A stretch of 64,000 bases of DNA from Serratia fonticola. GTDB taxonomy: Bacteria; Pseudomonadota; Gammaproteobacteria; Enterobacterales; Enterobacteriaceae. A program made the position numbers and the translations under genes. Positions 29,727 to 40,700 of this stretch are shown here, one piece after another. The notes under the pieces are model-generated. The model was not told the DNA's origin. It did not search any database and worked only from the letters and a program-made list of their open reading frames with translations. The stretch is taken from NCBI RefSeq assembly GCF_001006005.1, contig NZ_CP011254.1, forward strand, positions 4,960,001 to 5,024,000, read 5' to 3'. Position 1 is the first letter of the stretch, and the number at the start of each line of letters is the position of its first letter.

Positions 29727-30488
29727 GTGCATTACCAACCTAAGCAGGATCTGCTCGAACAACGAATTATTCTGGTGACCGGGGCGGGCGACGGCATTGG
29801 CCGAGAAGCGGCGCTGACTTACGCTCGCTACGGCGCACAGCTAGTGCTGCTTGGCCGCACGGAAAGCAAACTGCAGGCCGTTCAGGCCGAAATTGCCGCC
29901 ATCTCCAGCGCCCCGACGCATATCGTTACGCTGGATTTGTTACACACCACGCCAGAACAGTGCCAAACCCTGGCGGCCGACTTGGCCACCAAGGTGCCAC
30001 GTCTGGACGGCGTATTGCAAAACGCCGGCCTGTTGGGTGACATCGCCCCAATGGCCGAACTTTCGATGACCATGTGGAACGAAGTGATGCAGGTCAACGT
30101 GAATGCCACCTTCATGCTTACCCAGGCGCTGCTGCCGTTGCTGCTGAAATCCAATGCAGGATCGTTGGTGTTCACCAGTTCCAGCGTCGGCCGCACCGGC
30201 CGTGCTGGCTGGGGGGCCTATGCCGTTTCCAAGTTTGCTACCGAAGGGATGATGCAGGTATTGGCCGATGAGTATAAAAACCGTAACTTGCGGGTAAACT
30301 GCATCAATCCGGGCGGAACTCGCACTAAAATGCGTGCATCTGCATTCCCGCAGGAAGATAAAAACAAGCTGAAAACACCGGCCGATATCATGCCGTTGTA
30401 TCTGTATTTGATGGGCGATGACAGCCGCCGTAAAACTGGCATGAGCTTCGACGCTCAGCCCAACCGTAAACCCGGCGCCGCCGAATAA
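29727..30488 (+). CDS. yciK: SDR-family oxidoreductase YciK
   Basis: 253 residues (E. coli 252). A short-chain dehydrogenase with the cofactor motif VTGAGDGIGREAA, NAGLLGD, and the catalytic Ser-Tyr-Lys set in FTSSSVGRTGRAGWGAYAVSKFA; CINPGGTRT follows. The natural substrate is unknown. The start is GTG at 29727, which reproduces the E. coli N-terminus (xHYQPKQDLL) and has AGGA 6 nt upstream; the open frame extends further to a TTG at 29631 but that stretch is the structured leader. btuR follows 13 bp later, so the two form an operon. Confidence 0.92.
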   Translation: MHYQPKQDLLEQRIILVTGAGDGIGREAALTYARYGAQLVLLGRTESKLQAVQAEIAAISSAPTHIVTLDLLHTTPEQCQTLAADLATKVPRLDGVLQNAGLLGDIAPMAELSMTMWNEVMQVNVNATFMLTQALLPLLLKSNAGSLVFTSSSVGRTGRAGWGAYAVSKFATEGMMQVLADEYKNRNLRVNCINPGGTRTKMRASAFPQEDKNKLKTPADIMPLYLYLMGDDSRRKTGMSFDAQPNRKPGAAE

Positions 30489-30501
30489 GGAAGCTTTTAA
30501 C

Positions 30502-31092
30502 ATGGCTGAAGATCGTCACCAACAACGCCAGCAACGGCTGAAAGAACAGGTGGATGCCCGCATTGCCGCCGCGCAGGAAACCCGCGGTCTGTTGCTGGTC
30601 TTTACCGGCAATGGCAAAGGCAAGACCACCGCTGCATTTGGCACCGTCACCCGCGCCGTCGGCCACGGGATGAAGGCTGGAGTGATCCAGTTTATCAAAG
30701 GCCAATGGCCCAACGGCGAGAAAAACCTGCTGCAACAGCACGGCGTGGAATTTCAGGTGATGGCAACCGGCTTTACCTGGGAAACTCAGGATCGGGAAAG
30801 TGATACCGCCGCCTGTCAGGCCGTCTGGCAACACGGTAAGCGGATGTTGGCCGACAGCAGCCTGGATATGGTGCTGATGGACGAGTTGACCTATATGGTG
30901 AGCTACGGCTATTTAGAGCTGGCAGAGCTGCTGGAGGCGCTTGAGCAGCGTCCTGCGCACCAGACGGTGATTATCACGGGGCGTGGCTGTCATCGCGATT
31001 TGCTGGAGCTGGCGGATACCGTGACGGAGATGCGGCCGGTGAAGCACGCGTTTGAAGCAGGGATCAAGGCTCAGCAGGGCATTGACTGGTAA
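30502..31092 (+). CDS. btuR: Cob(I)yrinic acid a,c-diamide adenosyltransferase
   Basis: 196 residues (E. coli BtuR 196). Transfers the adenosyl group from ATP to the cobalt of corrinoids, making adenosylcobalamin. The P-loop is GNGKGKTTAAFGT (about residues 36-48); VIQFIKGQWPNGEKNLL and LDMVLMDELTYMVSYGYL are family hallmarks of the CobA/CobO/BtuR type. AGGAAG precedes the ATG. Coupled to yciK as in E. coli. Serves corrinoid salvage; full cobalamin synthesis cannot be judged from this window. Confidence 0.95.
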   Translation: MAEDRHQQRQQRLKEQVDARIAAAQETRGLLLVFTGNGKGKTTAAFGTVTRAVGHGMKAGVIQFIKGQWPNGEKNLLQQHGVEFQVMATGFTWETQDRESDTAACQAVWQHGKRMLADSSLDMVLMDELTYMVSYGYLELAELLEALEQRPAHQTVIITGRGCHRDLLELADTVTEMRPVKHAFEAGIKAQQGIDW

Positions 31093-31101
31093 CTGAATAA
31101 C

Positions 31102-31131
31102 CCGTGGCCAAGCCAGAAGGCAAGGCCACGG
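31102..31131. terminator. Stem-loop between convergent btuR and rluB
   Basis: CCGTGGCC and GGCCACGG form a perfect 8-bp stem with a 14-nt loop. U-runs are poor on both strands. Confidence 0.5.
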
Positions 31132-31139
31132 TGATAAAT

Positions 31140-32048
31140 TTAGCTACGCTTGGAAGACTTGGCCGGTTTACCCGGTTTGCTGCTGCCTGGTGCGCCACGA
31201 CGGCTACCGGGAGCAACCTGGCTGTGACGTTTTACCGCACGGCGGATCTGGTTGGCTTTCACACGGCGGCGATCGCGTTCCACCGGCAGTTTGCTGACGG
31301 TTTCCGGTTGCAGTTCCACCAGCTCACGCAGATAGTTGATCGCCTTGAGATCCAGCTCGGTATAGCCGCCACGAGGCAGGCCTTTTGGCAGATCGATATC
31401 GCCGTAACGTACGCGGATCAAACGGCTTACCTGCACGCCAACGGCTTCCCACAGGCGACGCACCTCACGGTTACGGCCTTCGGTCAGCGTGACGTTGTAC
31501 CACTGGTTGATCCCTTCGCCACCCTGGAAGGTGATGGTGCGGAATGCCGCTGGACCATCTTCCAGTTGGACACCTTTGCTCAGTTGCTTGAGCTTTTCGT
31601 CGTCGATCTGGCCGAACACGCGCACGGCGTATTCGCGTTCAACTTCGCGGCTTGGGTGCATCAGGCGGTTAGCCAGTTCACCGTCAGTGGTAAACAGCAG
31701 CAAGCCTGAGGTATTCACGTCCAAACGCCCTACCGCTACCCAGCGAGAGCCACGCAGTTTTGGCAGGCGATCGAAGACCGTTGGGCGACCTTCTGGATCG
31801 CTACGGGTACAGAGTTCACCTTCCGGCTTGTAATAAGCCAGCACGCGGCAAACCGCTTCTTCGGATTCTTTGATCGAGACAACATGACCGTCCAGACGAA
31901 TTTTCATCCCGGCGACCACTTCAACGCGGTCGCCCAGTTTGGCGATCTTGCCGTCGACGCTGATGCGACCTGCCTCAATCATGGTTTCTATTTCACGACG
32001 CGAGCCATGGCCAGCATTCGCTAATACTTTCTGTAACTTTTCGCTCAT
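31140..32048 (-). CDS. rluB: 23S rRNA pseudouridine 2605 synthase RluB
   Basis: 302 residues (E. coli 291). An N-terminal S4 RNA-binding domain ([24 protein letters not shown]..., residues 1-60) is followed by the RsuA-type catalytic domain with the Asp in [15 protein letters not shown]. The tail after about residue 250 is Lys/Arg/Ser/Pro-rich and disordered, as in the family, and is the part that varies in length. E. coli has yciQ between yciO and rluB; it is absent here. Confidence 0.95.
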   Translation of the reverse strand: MSEKLQKVLANAGHGSRREIETMIEAGRISVDGKIAKLGDRVEVVAGMKIRLDGHVVSIKESEEAVCRVLAYYKPEGELCTRSDPEGRPTVFDRLPKLRGSRWVAVGRLDVNTSGLLLFTTDGELANRLMHPSREVEREYAVRVFGQIDDEKLKQLSKGVQLEDGPAAFRTITFQGGEGINQWYNVTLTEGRNREVRRLWEAVGVQVSRLIRVRYGDIDLPKGLPRGGYTELDLKAINYLRELVELQPETVSKLPVERDRRRVKANQIRRAVKRHSQVAPGSRRGAPGSSKPGKPAKSSKRS

Positions 32049-32201
32049 TGAGCAACCTCTAATGTCGCCTTCACAGGCGTCGGGGGGACTTTGCCGCCAC
32101 TCTCACCAAGAAGAGGAGGCCGCAAAGATTAGCACTTGGTCAAAACCAACCGCTTATTATACAGGCTTTATCCCTCCTTGGCACTGACTTCGTCCGGCAG
32201 T

Positions 32202-32822
32202 TTAGCGGAAAGGCGCTGGATCGCCCGCCCCTTCACGGATCACTTCCGGGGAGGATTCGGTCAGGTCGATAACCGTGGTTGGCTGCTGGCCCAGGAAACC
32301 GCCGTGGATCACCAGATCCACCTGCTTACCAAGGTGTTCGCTGATCTCTTCCGGATCGGATTCGGCAAAGTCATTGCCTGGCAGCATCAGCGTGGTCGAC
32401 ATCATCGGCTCATTGAGCACTTCCAGCAATGCCAGAGCAATCGGGTTGGATGGCACACGCAGGCCGATGGTTTTACGCTTGTCATTCATCAGGCGGCGAG
32501 GGACTTCTTTGGTCGCTTTCAGGATGAAGGTGTAATTGCCCGGCGTATTGTTCTTGATCAGGCGAAACGACGAATTGTCCACATAAGCATAGGTCGACAG
32601 CTCGGACAGATCGCGGCACATCAGCGTAAAGTTGTGGTTGCCGTCCAATTGGCGAATACGGCAGATACGCTCCAAGGCCGTCTTCTCTTCAAGTTTGCAG
32701 CCCAGCGCGTAGCCAGAGTCTGTTGGATAGACGATCACACCGCCCTTGCGCAGCACCTCTACGGCCTGATTGACCAAGCGCGGCTGCGGGTTGTCCGGGT
32801 GAATATAAAATAGCTGGCTCAT
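32202..32822 (-). CDS. yciO: YciO, Sua5/YciO/YrdC-domain protein
   Basis: 206 residues. The YrdC-like RNA-binding fold is shown by VLRKGGVIVYPTDSGYALGCKLEEK near the N-terminus and by GLRVPSNPIALALLE. It is related to the threonylcarbamoyl-adenylate synthases TsaC/Sua5, but YciO has not been shown to replace them in vivo and its role is uncertain. The ATG at 32822 is favoured: AGGAG lies 6 nt upstream and MSQLFYIHP matches E. coli; an upstream ATG would add eight residues. Likely cotranscribed with rnm. Confidence 0.93.
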   Translation of the reverse strand: MSQLFYIHPDNPQPRLVNQAVEVLRKGGVIVYPTDSGYALGCKLEEKTALERICRIRQLDGNHNFTLMCRDLSELSTYAYVDNSSFRLIKNNTPGNYTFILKATKEVPRRLMNDKRKTIGLRVPSNPIALALLEVLNEPMMSTTLMLPGNDFAESDPEEISEHLGKQVDLVIHGGFLGQQPTTVIDLTESSPEVIREGAGDPAPFR

Positions 32823-32870
32823 CTGTAACTCCTGAAAATGATGCACGCGAACGACAACGCCCGCGTTAAA

Positions 32871-33758
32871 TCAATTTACGTTGCTCTCTTGGGGCTGTGG
32901 CCAATCTCGCCACACCGGTTCAACACCGCCGGGTAACCACAGTTTGCGCCCCAACTCAATCCACGAACAGGGCTGATGGAAATCCGAACCCTGAGACGCC
33001 AATAATTGATAGTCCTGCGCATATTTAGCCAACACCGTACGCTCATGGGGGGCTTGCTGACACTGCGCCACCTCCATCGCATCGCCGCCGTGTTCGGCAA
33101 AATAGGCCAGCAGGCGTTTCAGCCATTTTGCCGTCAGATCGTAACGGCCCGGATGCGCCATCACCGCTTGGCCACCGGATTGATGAATGACATCAATGGC
33201 TTGTTCTATTGTACACCACTGTGGCGGAACATAGCCGATTTTCCCTTTGGCGAGATACTTCTTGAACACCTGCGCCATGTTGTCGGCCATGCCCTGCTGC
33301 ACCAGAAAACGGGCAAAATGCCCTCTGGTGACCGCCCCATCCCCCGCCAACTGTTGTGCTCCGGCATAGGCATCGGGAATACGTGCTTTCGCTAACCGAA
33401 CGCCGATTTCTTGCGCACGTAGATTACGGCGCTCGGTCTGTTCGACCAGCAGTTGTAACAGCGCCGGATGGGTGATATCGAGCCCCAGCCCAACAATGTG
33501 GATCTCATGGTTTTCCCACAGCGTAGAAATCTCGACGCCGTTAACCAGCTGCAAGGGCAAGGCAAGATCGGCTATCGCGGCCACGGCCTCTGCCAATCCA
33601 TTAGTGGTGTCGTGATCGGTAATAGCCAGCACGCCAACGCGCATCTCAACGGCTCGCTGCACCAATTGTGTCGGCGTTAAGTAACCGTCCGAAGCGGTGG
33701 TGTGGCTGTGGAGATCGTACAGGGTAAAAGCGGAGGATTGTGGGCTGCTGTCTGTCAA
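32871..33758 (-). CDS. rnm: PHP-domain exonuclease Rnm (RNase AM, YciV)
   Basis: 295 residues (E. coli 293). A PHP (polymerase and histidinol phosphatase) metal-dependent phosphoesterase; metal-binding motifs are [11 protein letters not shown] at the N-terminus, [26 protein letters not shown], and GSDFHQPC near the C-terminus. E. coli YciV is a 5'-3' exonuclease active on short RNAs and on 5'-end maturation of rRNA. The start is an unusual TTG at 33758 with AGGA about 8 nt upstream. It is divergent from trpL and precedes yciO. Confidence 0.92.
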   Translation of the reverse strand: MTDSSPQSSAFTLYDLHSHTTASDGYLTPTQLVQRAVEMRVGVLAITDHDTTNGLAEAVAAIADLALPLQLVNGVEISTLWENHEIHIVGLGLDITHPALLQLLVEQTERRNLRAQEIGVRLAKARIPDAYAGAQQLAGDGAVTRGHFARFLVQQGMADNMAQVFKKYLAKGKIGYVPPQWCTIEQAIDVIHQSGGQAVMAHPGRYDLTAKWLKRLLAYFAEHGGDAMEVAQCQQAPHERTVLAKYAQDYQLLASQGSDFHQPCSWIELGRKLWLPGGVEPVWRDWPQPQESNVN

Positions 33759-33893
33759 AAGGGATATCCTGCTATGGCTTGGCTTTCTATCATACCCGTT
33801 ATGGTTGGCCGGACGGAAATCTATTCTGCCGATGGCGCTCCCGCCAGATTAACGATTTTACATTAGCCGCTAACATATTGTGCAAAAAGAGAG

Positions 33894-33922
33894 TTGACAT
33901 TGCCCCTTTGTTCCAGTTAACT
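33894..33922 (+). promoter_or_regulatory. trp promoter
   Basis: TTGACA (33894-33899) and TTAACT (33917-33922) are spaced 17 bp apart. Both hexamers equal those of the E. coli trp promoter. Confidence 0.9.
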
Positions 33923-33930
33923 AGTACACA
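33913..33930. promoter_or_regulatory. trp operator (TrpR site)
   Basis: CCAGTTAACTAGTACA matches the E. coli trp operator (CTAGTTAACTAGTACG type) closely and overlaps the -10 hexamer, as expected for repression by Trp-bound TrpR. Confidence 0.85.
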
Positions 33931-33974
33931 AGTTCACGGCAATGACCGTGTTGGATGAAAATACAGAGAGCAAC

Positions 33975-34037
33975 ATGATGACTAAGCACACTTCTCTTCT
34001 TCGCTGGTGGCGTACTTCCCAATCAAGGGTCGAGTAA
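33975..34037 (+). CDS. trpL: trp operon leader peptide
   Basis: A 20-codon reading frame, ATG at 33975 (a second ATG follows directly at 33978) to TAA at 34035-34037. The product MMTKHTSLLRWWRTSQSRVE carries two consecutive Trp codons, flanked by Arg codons. Ribosome stalling at these when tRNA-Trp is uncharged would favour the antiterminator. The frame is followed by the attenuator hairpin. Matches the layout of enterobacterial trp leaders. Confidence 0.93.
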   Translation: MMTKHTSLLRWWRTSQSRVE

Positions 34038-34075
34038 TCACGCATACCTGTCATCTGACACTGCAGATTCCCTAG

Positions 34076-34101
34076 GCCCGCTCATTACAGCGGGCTTTTT
34101 T
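34076..34101 (+). terminator. trp attenuator
   Basis: GCCCGCT-CATTAC-AGCGGGC followed by six T. It lies 38 bp after the trpL stop and 31 bp before trpE: the 3:4 terminator of the leader. Confidence 0.92.
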
Positions 34102-34131
34102 ATGGACAAGATTTGACTGGAACTACCGAAG

Positions 34132-35691
34132 ATGAACATCAAACCACAGCTCAAACTACTCACGGCACAGGCCGGTTACCGCAGCGATCCGACGGCGATT
34201 TTTCATCAGCTGTGCGGCGCTCGCCCTGCCACCCTGTTGCTGGACTCGGCGGAAATCAACAGCAAGCAAAACCTGAAAAGCCTGCTGATTGTCGACAGTG
34301 CCCTGCGCATTACCGCCTTGGGCCGTAAAGTCAGCCTTCGGGCGTTGACTGCTAACGGTGCAGCCCTGCTGCCACTGTTGGATGAAGCCTTGCCTACCGA
34401 CGTACAAATCCAGGTTCGCCCTAATGGCCGTGAGCTGACCTTCCCGGCAATTGATGCGGTACAAGACGAAGATGCCCGCCTGCGTTCACTGTCGGTGTTT
34501 GATGCATTGCGCACGATGCTGACGTTGGTCGATGCGCCAGCCGATGAACGCGAAGCGATGTTGCTCGGTGGCCTGTTTGCCTATGACCTGGTTGCTGGCT
34601 TTGAAGACCTGCCAGAGCTGCGCCAAGACCAACGTTGCCCGGACTTCTGTTTCTATCTGGCGGAAACGCTGTTGGTGCTGGATCACCAACGCGGCGTAGC
34701 TCGTTTACAAGCCAGCGTATTTAACGGTGACAACGCTGAAACCCTGCGTTTGCAGCAGCGTCTCGAACAGCTTCAGGTGCAATTGCAGCAAACTCCGATC
34801 GCCATTCCTCATCAGAAACTGGAAGACATGCAGCTAAGCTGCAATCAGAGCGATGAAGAGTACGGCGCGGTAGTCAGCCAGTTGCAGCAGGCCATCCGCC
34901 ACGGTGAGATTTTCCAGGTGGTGCCTTCTCGTCGCTTCTCTCTGCCTTGCCCTAACCCGCTGGCGGCTTACCAGACGCTGAAGGAAAACAATCCAAGCCC
35001 TTACATGTTCTTTATGCAGGACAACGAGTTCACGCTGTTCGGTGCTTCGCCGGAAAGCGCGCTGAAATATGAAGCTACCAGCCGCCAGATCGAAATCTAT
35101 CCGATCGCCGGTACTCGTCCTCGCGGACGCCGCGCCGACGGTTCGCTGGATCTGGATCTCGACAGCCGCATCGAACTGGAAATGCGTACCGACCATAAAG
35201 AGCTGGCGGAACACCTGATGCTGGTCGATCTGGCCCGCAACGATCTGGCCCGCATCTGTGAAGCTGGCAGCCGCTACGTGGCCGACCTGACCAAGGTAGA
35301 CCGTTACTCATTCGTGATGCACCTGGTTTCCCGCGTGGTCGGCAAGCTGCGTAGCGATCTCGACGTGCTGCATGCCTATCAGGCCTGTATGAATATGGGC
35401 ACGTTGAGCGGTGCACCTAAAGTACGCGCCATGCAACTGATTGCCGCCTCTGAAGGCACCCGTCGTGGCAGCTACGGCGGCGCAGTGGGTTACTTTACCG
35501 CTCACGGCGATCTCGATACCTGTATTGTCATTCGTTCCGCGTATGTTGAGGACGGTGTTGCCACCGTGCAGGCCGGTGCCGGTGTGGTGCTGGACTCCGT
35601 TCCGCAGGCAGAAGCCGATGAAACCCGTAACAAGGCACGTGCCGTGCTGCGTGCCATCGCCAGCGCGCACCAGGCCAAGGAGATTTTCTAA
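34132..35691 (+). CDS. trpE: Anthranilate synthase component I
   Basis: 519 residues (E. coli 520). With TrpG it makes anthranilate from chorismate. The feedback-inhibition region [18 protein letters not shown] is near residue 38 (E. coli LLESA type), and the chorismate-binding domain contains [21 protein letters not shown], and [11 protein letters not shown]. The stop codon overlaps the trpG start (TAATG), so the two subunits are translationally coupled. Confidence 0.97.
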   Translation: MNIKPQLKLLTAQAGYRSDPTAIFHQLCGARPATLLLDSAEINSKQNLKSLLIVDSALRITALGRKVSLRALTANGAALLPLLDEALPTDVQIQVRPNGRELTFPAIDAVQDEDARLRSLSVFDALRTMLTLVDAPADEREAMLLGGLFAYDLVAGFEDLPELRQDQRCPDFCFYLAETLLVLDHQRGVARLQASVFNGDNAETLRLQQRLEQLQVQLQQTPIAIPHQKLEDMQLSCNQSDEEYGAVVSQLQQAIRHGEIFQVVPSRRFSLPCPNPLAAYQTLKENNPSPYMFFMQDNEFTLFGASPESALKYEATSRQIEIYPIAGTRPRGRRADGSLDLDLDSRIELEMRTDHKELAEHLMLVDLARNDLARICEAGSRYVADLTKVDRYSFVMHLVSRVVGKLRSDLDVLHAYQACMNMGTLSGAPKVRAMQLIAASEGTRRGSYGGAVGYFTAHGDLDTCIVIRSAYVEDGVATVQAGAGVVLDSVPQAEADETRNKARAVLRAIASAHQAKEIF

Positions 35692-36272
35692 TGGCCGATA
35701 TCTTACTGCTCGACAACGTCGACTCCTTTACCTACAACCTGGTCGATCAACTGCGTGCCAGCGGCCATCAGGTCGTGATTTACCGTAACCAGATTGCCGC
35801 CGAGATCATCATCGCGCGCCTGCAACAGATGGAGCAGCCTATTTTAATGCTGTCCCCAGGCCCTGGTACTCCAGCCGACGCTGGTTGTATGCCAGAGCTG
35901 TTGCAACGCCTGTGCGGCCAGATGCCAATCATCGGGATCTGTCTCGGCCATCAGGCGATTGTGGAAGCCTATGGCGGCCACGTTGGCCAGGCCGGTGAGA
36001 TCTTGCACGGCAAGGCGTCTTCCATTACTCACGATAACCAGGGGATGTTTGCCGGTATGGCCAACCCGCTGCCGGTCGCCCGCTATCACTCGCTGGTCGG
36101 CAGCAATATCCCTGAAGGACTGACCGTCAATGCTCGCTTCGGCGACATGGTGATGGCAGTGCGTCACGATGAACACCGCGTATGTGGTTTCCAATTCCAT
36201 CCAGAATCCATTCTGACCACCCAAGGCGCGCGTTTGCTTGAGCAGACGTTGGCCTGGGCGCTGGCGAAATAA
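35691..36272 (+). CDS. trpG: Anthranilate synthase component II (glutamine amidotransferase)
   Basis: 193 residues: a free-standing class I glutaminase. The catalytic Cys lies in GICLGHQAI, and the His-Glu pair in FQFHPESIL. It delivers ammonia from glutamine to TrpE. In E. coli and Salmonella trpG is fused to trpD; here they are separate with 16 bp between, as described for Serratia marcescens. The absence of fusion is a helpful taxonomic hint. Confidence 0.96.
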   Translation: MADILLLDNVDSFTYNLVDQLRASGHQVVIYRNQIAAEIIIARLQQMEQPILMLSPGPGTPADAGCMPELLQRLCGQMPIIGICLGHQAIVEAYGGHVGQAGEILHGKASSITHDNQGMFAGMANPLPVARYHSLVGSNIPEGLTVNARFGDMVMAVRHDEHRVCGFQFHPESILTTQGARLLEQTLAWALAK

Positions 36273-36288
36273 TCAAGGGGAACCGACT

Positions 36289-37287
36289 ATGCAACCTATT
36301 CTTGAAAAACTGTATCGCTCGGAGTCGATGAGCCAGGAAGAAAGCCAGCAGTTATTCAGCGCTATCGTGCGCGGTGAGCTGGAACCTAGCCAACTGGCGG
36401 CGGCCTTGATCAGCATGAAGATCCGCGGTGAGCACCCGGAAGAAATCGCCGGAGCAGCCAAGGCGCTCTTGGCCGATGCTTTACCGTTCCCACGCCCGGA
36501 CTATGCCTTCGCGGATATCGTCGGCACCGGCGGTGACGGCACCAACAGCATCAATATCTCCACGGCCAGCGCCTTTGTCGCCGCGGCCTGTGGGGTCAAG
36601 GTGGCCAAGCACGGCAACCGCAGCGTCTCCAGCCGTTCCGGTTCATCCGATCTGTTGGCCGCCTTCGGGATCCGCCTGGATCTGCCTGCGGAAGAATCTC
36701 GCAAGGCATTGGATGAACTGGGCGTGTGTTTCCTGTTTGCACCGCAGTATCACACCGGTTTTCGCCATGCGATGCCGGTACGCCAACAGTTGAAGACCCG
36801 CACGGTGTTCAACGTACTCGGCCCGTTGATTAACCCGGCTCGCCCACCGTTGGCGTTGATTGGGGTCTATAGCCCGGAGCTGGTGTTGCCAATCGCCCAA
36901 ACCCTGCGCGTATTGGGTTATCAGCGCGCCGCCGTCGTGCACGGTGGCGGTATGGATGAAGTGGCGATCCACACCACCACTCACGTAGCCGAGCTGAATG
37001 ACGGCGAAATTGAAAGTTATCAGCTGACGCCTAAATCTTTTGGGTTGGACAGCTACCCGCTGGGCTCTCTGCTGGGCGGGTCGCCGGAAGAAAATCGTGA
37101 CATTCTGGCAAGGTTGTTACAAGGTAAAGGCGAGCCAGCGCACGCCGCGGCAGTCGCCGCCAACGTCGCACTGTTGCTGAAACTATTCGGACAGGAAGAC
37201 CTGCGCCAGAACGCGCAGCAGGCATTGGAAATGATCCACAGTGGGCAGGCTTACCAGCGTGTCACTGCTTTGGCAGCAAGAGGATAA
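36289..37287 (+). CDS. trpD: Anthranilate phosphoribosyltransferase
   Basis: 332 residues from the ATG at 36289, preceded by AAGGGG; an in-frame start at 36238 would overlap trpG and is rejected. Joins anthranilate to PRPP. Family motifs: [17 protein letters not shown] (PRPP/pyrophosphate loop), [15 protein letters not shown] and [10 protein letters not shown]. The stop abuts the next start codon directly. Confidence 0.96.
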   Translation: MQPILEKLYRSESMSQEESQQLFSAIVRGELEPSQLAAALISMKIRGEHPEEIAGAAKALLADALPFPRPDYAFADIVGTGGDGTNSINISTASAFVAAACGVKVAKHGNRSVSSRSGSSDLLAAFGIRLDLPAEESRKALDELGVCFLFAPQYHTGFRHAMPVRQQLKTRTVFNVLGPLINPARPPLALIGVYSPELVLPIAQTLRVLGYQRAAVVHGGGMDEVAIHTTTHVAELNDGEIESYQLTPKSFGLDSYPLGSLLGGSPEENRDILARLLQGKGEPAHAAAVAANVALLLKLFGQEDLRQNAQQALEMIHSGQAYQRVTALAARG

Positions 37288-38652
37288 ATGATGCAGGAAA
37301 CCGTGCTCAACAAGATTGTTCGTGACAAGGCGCAGTGGGTCGCGGCACGTAAGCAACAACAGCCATTAGCCAGCTTTCAAAACGAAATCGTGCCAAGCGA
37401 GCGTAGCTTTTATCATGCGCTACAAGGCGCCAGAACGGCATTTATTCTCGAATGCAAGAAAGCCTCTCCTTCCAAGGGGCTGATCCGCGAGAATTTTGAC
37501 CCGGTGGAAATCGCCTCGGTGTATAAAGACTTCGCCTCGGCGATCTCGGTGCTGACTGATGAGCAATACTTCCAGGGCAGCTTCGATTTTCTGCCGCTGG
37601 TGAGTAAAACCGTGACCCAGCCGGTACTGTGTAAGGACTTTATGATCGACCCTTACCAAATCTATCTGGCACGTCACTACCAGGCCGACGCCATTCTGTT
37701 GATGCTGTCAGTGCTCGATGACGAACAGTACCGCCAACTTGCCGCGGTGGCACACAGCCTGAATATGGGCGTGCTGACCGAGGTGATCAGCGAAGAGGAA
37801 TTACAGCGCGCGGTACAGCTCGAAGCCAAAGTGATTGGCATCAACAACCGCGATCTGCGCGATCTGTCTATCGATCTGGATCGCACCCGCACCCTGGCTC
37901 CTAAAGTGCCACATGGCGTGACGGTGATCAGCGAGTCCGGCATCAATAACTATCGCCAGATCCGTGAACTCAGCCGCTATGCCAACGGTTTTCTGATCGG
38001 CAGCGCCTTGATGTCGGAAACCAACCTGCGCAGCGCGGTACGCCGCGTGATCCTGGGCGACAACAAGGTCTGCGGCCTGACCCGGCCGCAAGATGCTGCA
38101 GCCGCTTATCAGGCAGGTGCCAACTACGGCGGTCTGATCTTCGTTGGCCGTTCCCCGCGTAACGTGGACATTGCCCACTCCAGGGAAGTGATCGCCGGAG
38201 CGCCGTTGAAATATGTGGGCGTTTTCTGTGATGCGCCGATCGCTACGGTAGCGCAAACTGCCGAGCTCCTTGGTCTGCATGCGGTGCAAATGCACGGCGC
38301 GGAAGACCAGGCTTATATCAACGCCCTGCGCGCCGAGCTGCCAGCCACCTGTCAGATCTGGAAAGCCTTGAGCGTAAAAGACAGCCTACCCGCTCGCGAT
38401 CTGCAACAGGTCGATCGTTACCTGCTGGATAACGGCGCTGGCGGTACCGGAGTTCGCTTTGACTGGTCAGTGTTGCAGGGCCAAACGCTGGACAACGTGA
38501 TGCTGGCTGGCGGCCTGAGTGCAGACAACTGCGTAGATGCAGCCCAACTGGGCTGTGCGGGCCTCGATTTTAACTCTGGCGTAGAGAGCCAACCCGGCAT
38601 CAAAGATGCCGAGCGTCTGGCGGCGGTGTTCCAAACCCTGCGCGCCTACTGA
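37288..38652 (+). CDS. trpC: Bifunctional indole-3-glycerol-phosphate synthase / phosphoribosylanthranilate isomerase
   Basis: 454 residues, a fusion of two TIM barrels as in E. coli TrpC(F). The IGPS part (1-255) has FILECKKASPSKG, VLCKDFMIDPYQI and VISESGI; the PRAI part (258-454) starts at NKVCGLTRPQDAAAAY and ends LDFNSGVESQPGIKDA. It catalyses the two steps from phosphoribosyl-anthranilate to indole-glycerol phosphate. ATG at 37288 follows the trpD stop without a gap; a second ATG comes next. Confidence 0.97.
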   Translation: MMQETVLNKIVRDKAQWVAARKQQQPLASFQNEIVPSERSFYHALQGARTAFILECKKASPSKGLIRENFDPVEIASVYKDFASAISVLTDEQYFQGSFDFLPLVSKTVTQPVLCKDFMIDPYQIYLARHYQADAILLMLSVLDDEQYRQLAAVAHSLNMGVLTEVISEEELQRAVQLEAKVIGINNRDLRDLSIDLDRTRTLAPKVPHGVTVISESGINNYRQIRELSRYANGFLIGSALMSETNLRSAVRRVILGDNKVCGLTRPQDAAAAYQAGANYGGLIFVGRSPRNVDIAHSREVIAGAPLKYVGVFCDAPIATVAQTAELLGLHAVQMHGAEDQAYINALRAELPATCQIWKALSVKDSLPARDLQQVDRYLLDNGAGGTGVRFDWSVLQGQTLDNVMLAGGLSADNCVDAAQLGCAGLDFNSGVESQPGIKDAERLAAVFQTLRAY

Positions 38653-38690
38653 TTGCGAACCTCATTTAACGGATAATAACGGGAAAAATA

Positions 38691-39881
38691 ATGACGCTGC
38701 TTAACCCTTACTTCGGCGAATTTGGCGGTCAGTACGTGCCGCAAATTTTGATGCCAGCCCTGAAACAACTGGAAGAGGCCTTCGTCAGCGCCCAGCGTGA
38801 CCCAGAGTTCCAGGCAGAGTTTATCGATCTGCTGAAAAACTATGCGGGTCGCCCAACAGCACTGACGCTGTGCAAAAACCTGACTGCCGGTAGCAAAACC
38901 AAGCTCTACCTGAAGCGTGAAGATCTGCTGCACGGCGGTGCCCATAAGACCAACCAGGTATTGGGCCAGGCGCTGCTTGCCAAACGCATGGGCAAAACCG
39001 AGATCATCGCGGAAACCGGCGCAGGCCAACACGGTGTGGCCTCTGCGCTGGCCTGTGCCCTGCTCGGTCTGAAATGCCGTATCTACATGGGCGCCAAGGA
39101 CATCGAACGCCAGTCACCTAACGTATTTCGTATGCGCCTGATGGGAGCAGAAGTGATCCCGGTGCACAGCGGCTCTTCCACGCTGAAAGATGCCTGTAAC
39201 GAAGCGCTGCGCGACTGGTCTGGCTCTTACGAAAAGGCCCACTACATGCTGGGCACTGCCGCAGGCCCGCACCCGTTCCCGACCATCGTGCGTGAATTCC
39301 AACGCATGATCGGCGAAGAAACCAAAGCTCAGGTGCTGGAGCGTGAAGGCCGTCTGCCGGATGCCGTATTGGCCTGCGTTGGCGGCGGTTCCAACGCCAT
39401 CGGCATGTTTGCCGACTTTATCGATGATACCAGCGTTGGCCTGATCGGCGTTGAACCCGCGGGCCTGGGGATCGAAACCGGCCAGCATGGTGCGCCGCTG
39501 AAACATGGCAAGGTGGGGATCTACTTCGGTATGAAATCACCCATGATGCAAACCTCTGAAGGCCAGATCGAGGAGTCTTACTCGATTTCCGCCGGTTTGG
39601 ACTTCCCTTCCGTTGGCCCGCAGCACGCCTATCTCAACAGCATCGGCCGTGCAGAATACGTGTCGATCACCGATGATGAAGCGCTGGAGGCTTTCAAGGA
39701 GCTTTCCCGCCACGAAGGGATTATCCCGGCGTTGGAGTCTTCCCATGCCCTCGCACACGCGTTGAAAATGATCCGTGAAGAGCCGCAGAAAGAACAGATC
39801 CTGGTGGTTAACCTGTCCGGCCGCGGCGACAAAGACATATTTACCGTTCACGACATTCTGAAAGCACGGGGAGAAATCTGA
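38691..39881 (+). CDS. trpB: Tryptophan synthase beta chain
   Basis: 396 residues. PLP enzyme condensing indole with serine. The PLP lysine is in [20 protein letters not shown] (Lys about 87), the phosphate loop in [12 protein letters not shown], and [18 protein letters not shown] is conserved. Its stop overlaps the trpA start (TGATG), coupling the two chains of the alpha2beta2 complex. A 38-bp gap separates it from trpC. Confidence 0.97.
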   Translation: MTLLNPYFGEFGGQYVPQILMPALKQLEEAFVSAQRDPEFQAEFIDLLKNYAGRPTALTLCKNLTAGSKTKLYLKREDLLHGGAHKTNQVLGQALLAKRMGKTEIIAETGAGQHGVASALACALLGLKCRIYMGAKDIERQSPNVFRMRLMGAEVIPVHSGSSTLKDACNEALRDWSGSYEKAHYMLGTAAGPHPFPTIVREFQRMIGEETKAQVLEREGRLPDAVLACVGGGSNAIGMFADFIDDTSVGLIGVEPAGLGIETGQHGAPLKHGKVGIYFGMKSPMMQTSEGQIEESYSISAGLDFPSVGPQHAYLNSIGRAEYVSITDDEALEAFKELSRHEGIIPALESSHALAHALKMIREEPQKEQILVVNLSGRGDKDIFTVHDILKARGEI

Positions 39882-40687
39882 TGGAACGTTATCAGCAACT
39901 GTTCAAACGGTTGGAAAATAATAAAGAAGGCGCCTTTGTGCCGTTTGTCACCCTCGGCGACCCAAACCCGACGCTATCGTTACAGATCATTGATACGCTG
40001 GTGGAGAACGGTGCAGATGCCTTGGAGTTGGGGATCCCTTTCTCGGATCCTCTGGCCGATGGCCCAACCATTCAAAGTGCAGCTCTGCGTGCTTTCGCTT
40101 CTGGGGTTACGCCAACGCACTGTTTCGAAATGCTGGCGGCGATCCGTCAGAAGCACCCTGATATTCCGATTGGCCTGCTGATGTACGCCAACCTGGTGTT
40201 CCACGGCGGTATTGACGCATTTTATCAGCGCTGTGCGCAGGCCGGTGTAGATTCCGTGTTGATCGCGGACGTGCCTTTCGAAGAGTCCGCGCCTTTCCGC
40301 GCGGCGGCAACTCGCCACGGTATTGCGCCAATCTATATTTGTCCGCCAAATGCGGATGAAGATTTACTGCGTGAAATCTCGTCCCACGGCCGGGGTTACA
40401 CTTACCTGCTGTCACGCGCCGGAGTAACCGGAACGGAAAGCCGGGCACAGTTACCGCTGCACCACCTGGTCAATAAGCTGCGCGAGTATCATGCGGCACC
40501 ACCGCTGCAAGGCTTTGGCATCTCTGAACCATCACAGGTCAAGGATGCGTTGCAAGCCGGGGCTGCCGGGGCAATCTCCGGTTCGGCAATTGTTAAAATC
40601 ATCGAACAGAATCTGGCTCAACCAGCAGAAATGTTGGCAAAGCTAGGCAAGTTTGTCCGTGAAATGAAAGCCGCTACCCGCGTTTAA
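39881..40687 (+). CDS. trpA: Tryptophan synthase alpha chain
   Basis: 268 residues. TIM-barrel lyase cleaving indole-glycerol phosphate to indole, which is channelled to TrpB. The catalytic Glu is in [19 protein letters not shown] and the Asp in [14 protein letters not shown]; the loop [11 protein letters not shown] closes over the substrate. Last gene of the trp operon. Confidence 0.97.
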   Translation: MERYQQLFKRLENNKEGAFVPFVTLGDPNPTLSLQIIDTLVENGADALELGIPFSDPLADGPTIQSAALRAFASGVTPTHCFEMLAAIRQKHPDIPIGLLMYANLVFHGGIDAFYQRCAQAGVDSVLIADVPFEESAPFRAAATRHGIAPIYICPPNADEDLLREISSHGRGYTYLLSRAGVTGTESRAQLPLHHLVNKLREYHAAPPLQGFGISEPSQVKDALQAGAAGAISGSAIVKIIEQNLAQPAEMLAKLGKFVREMKAATRV

Positions 40688-40700
40688 TCTCTCCCCTCAA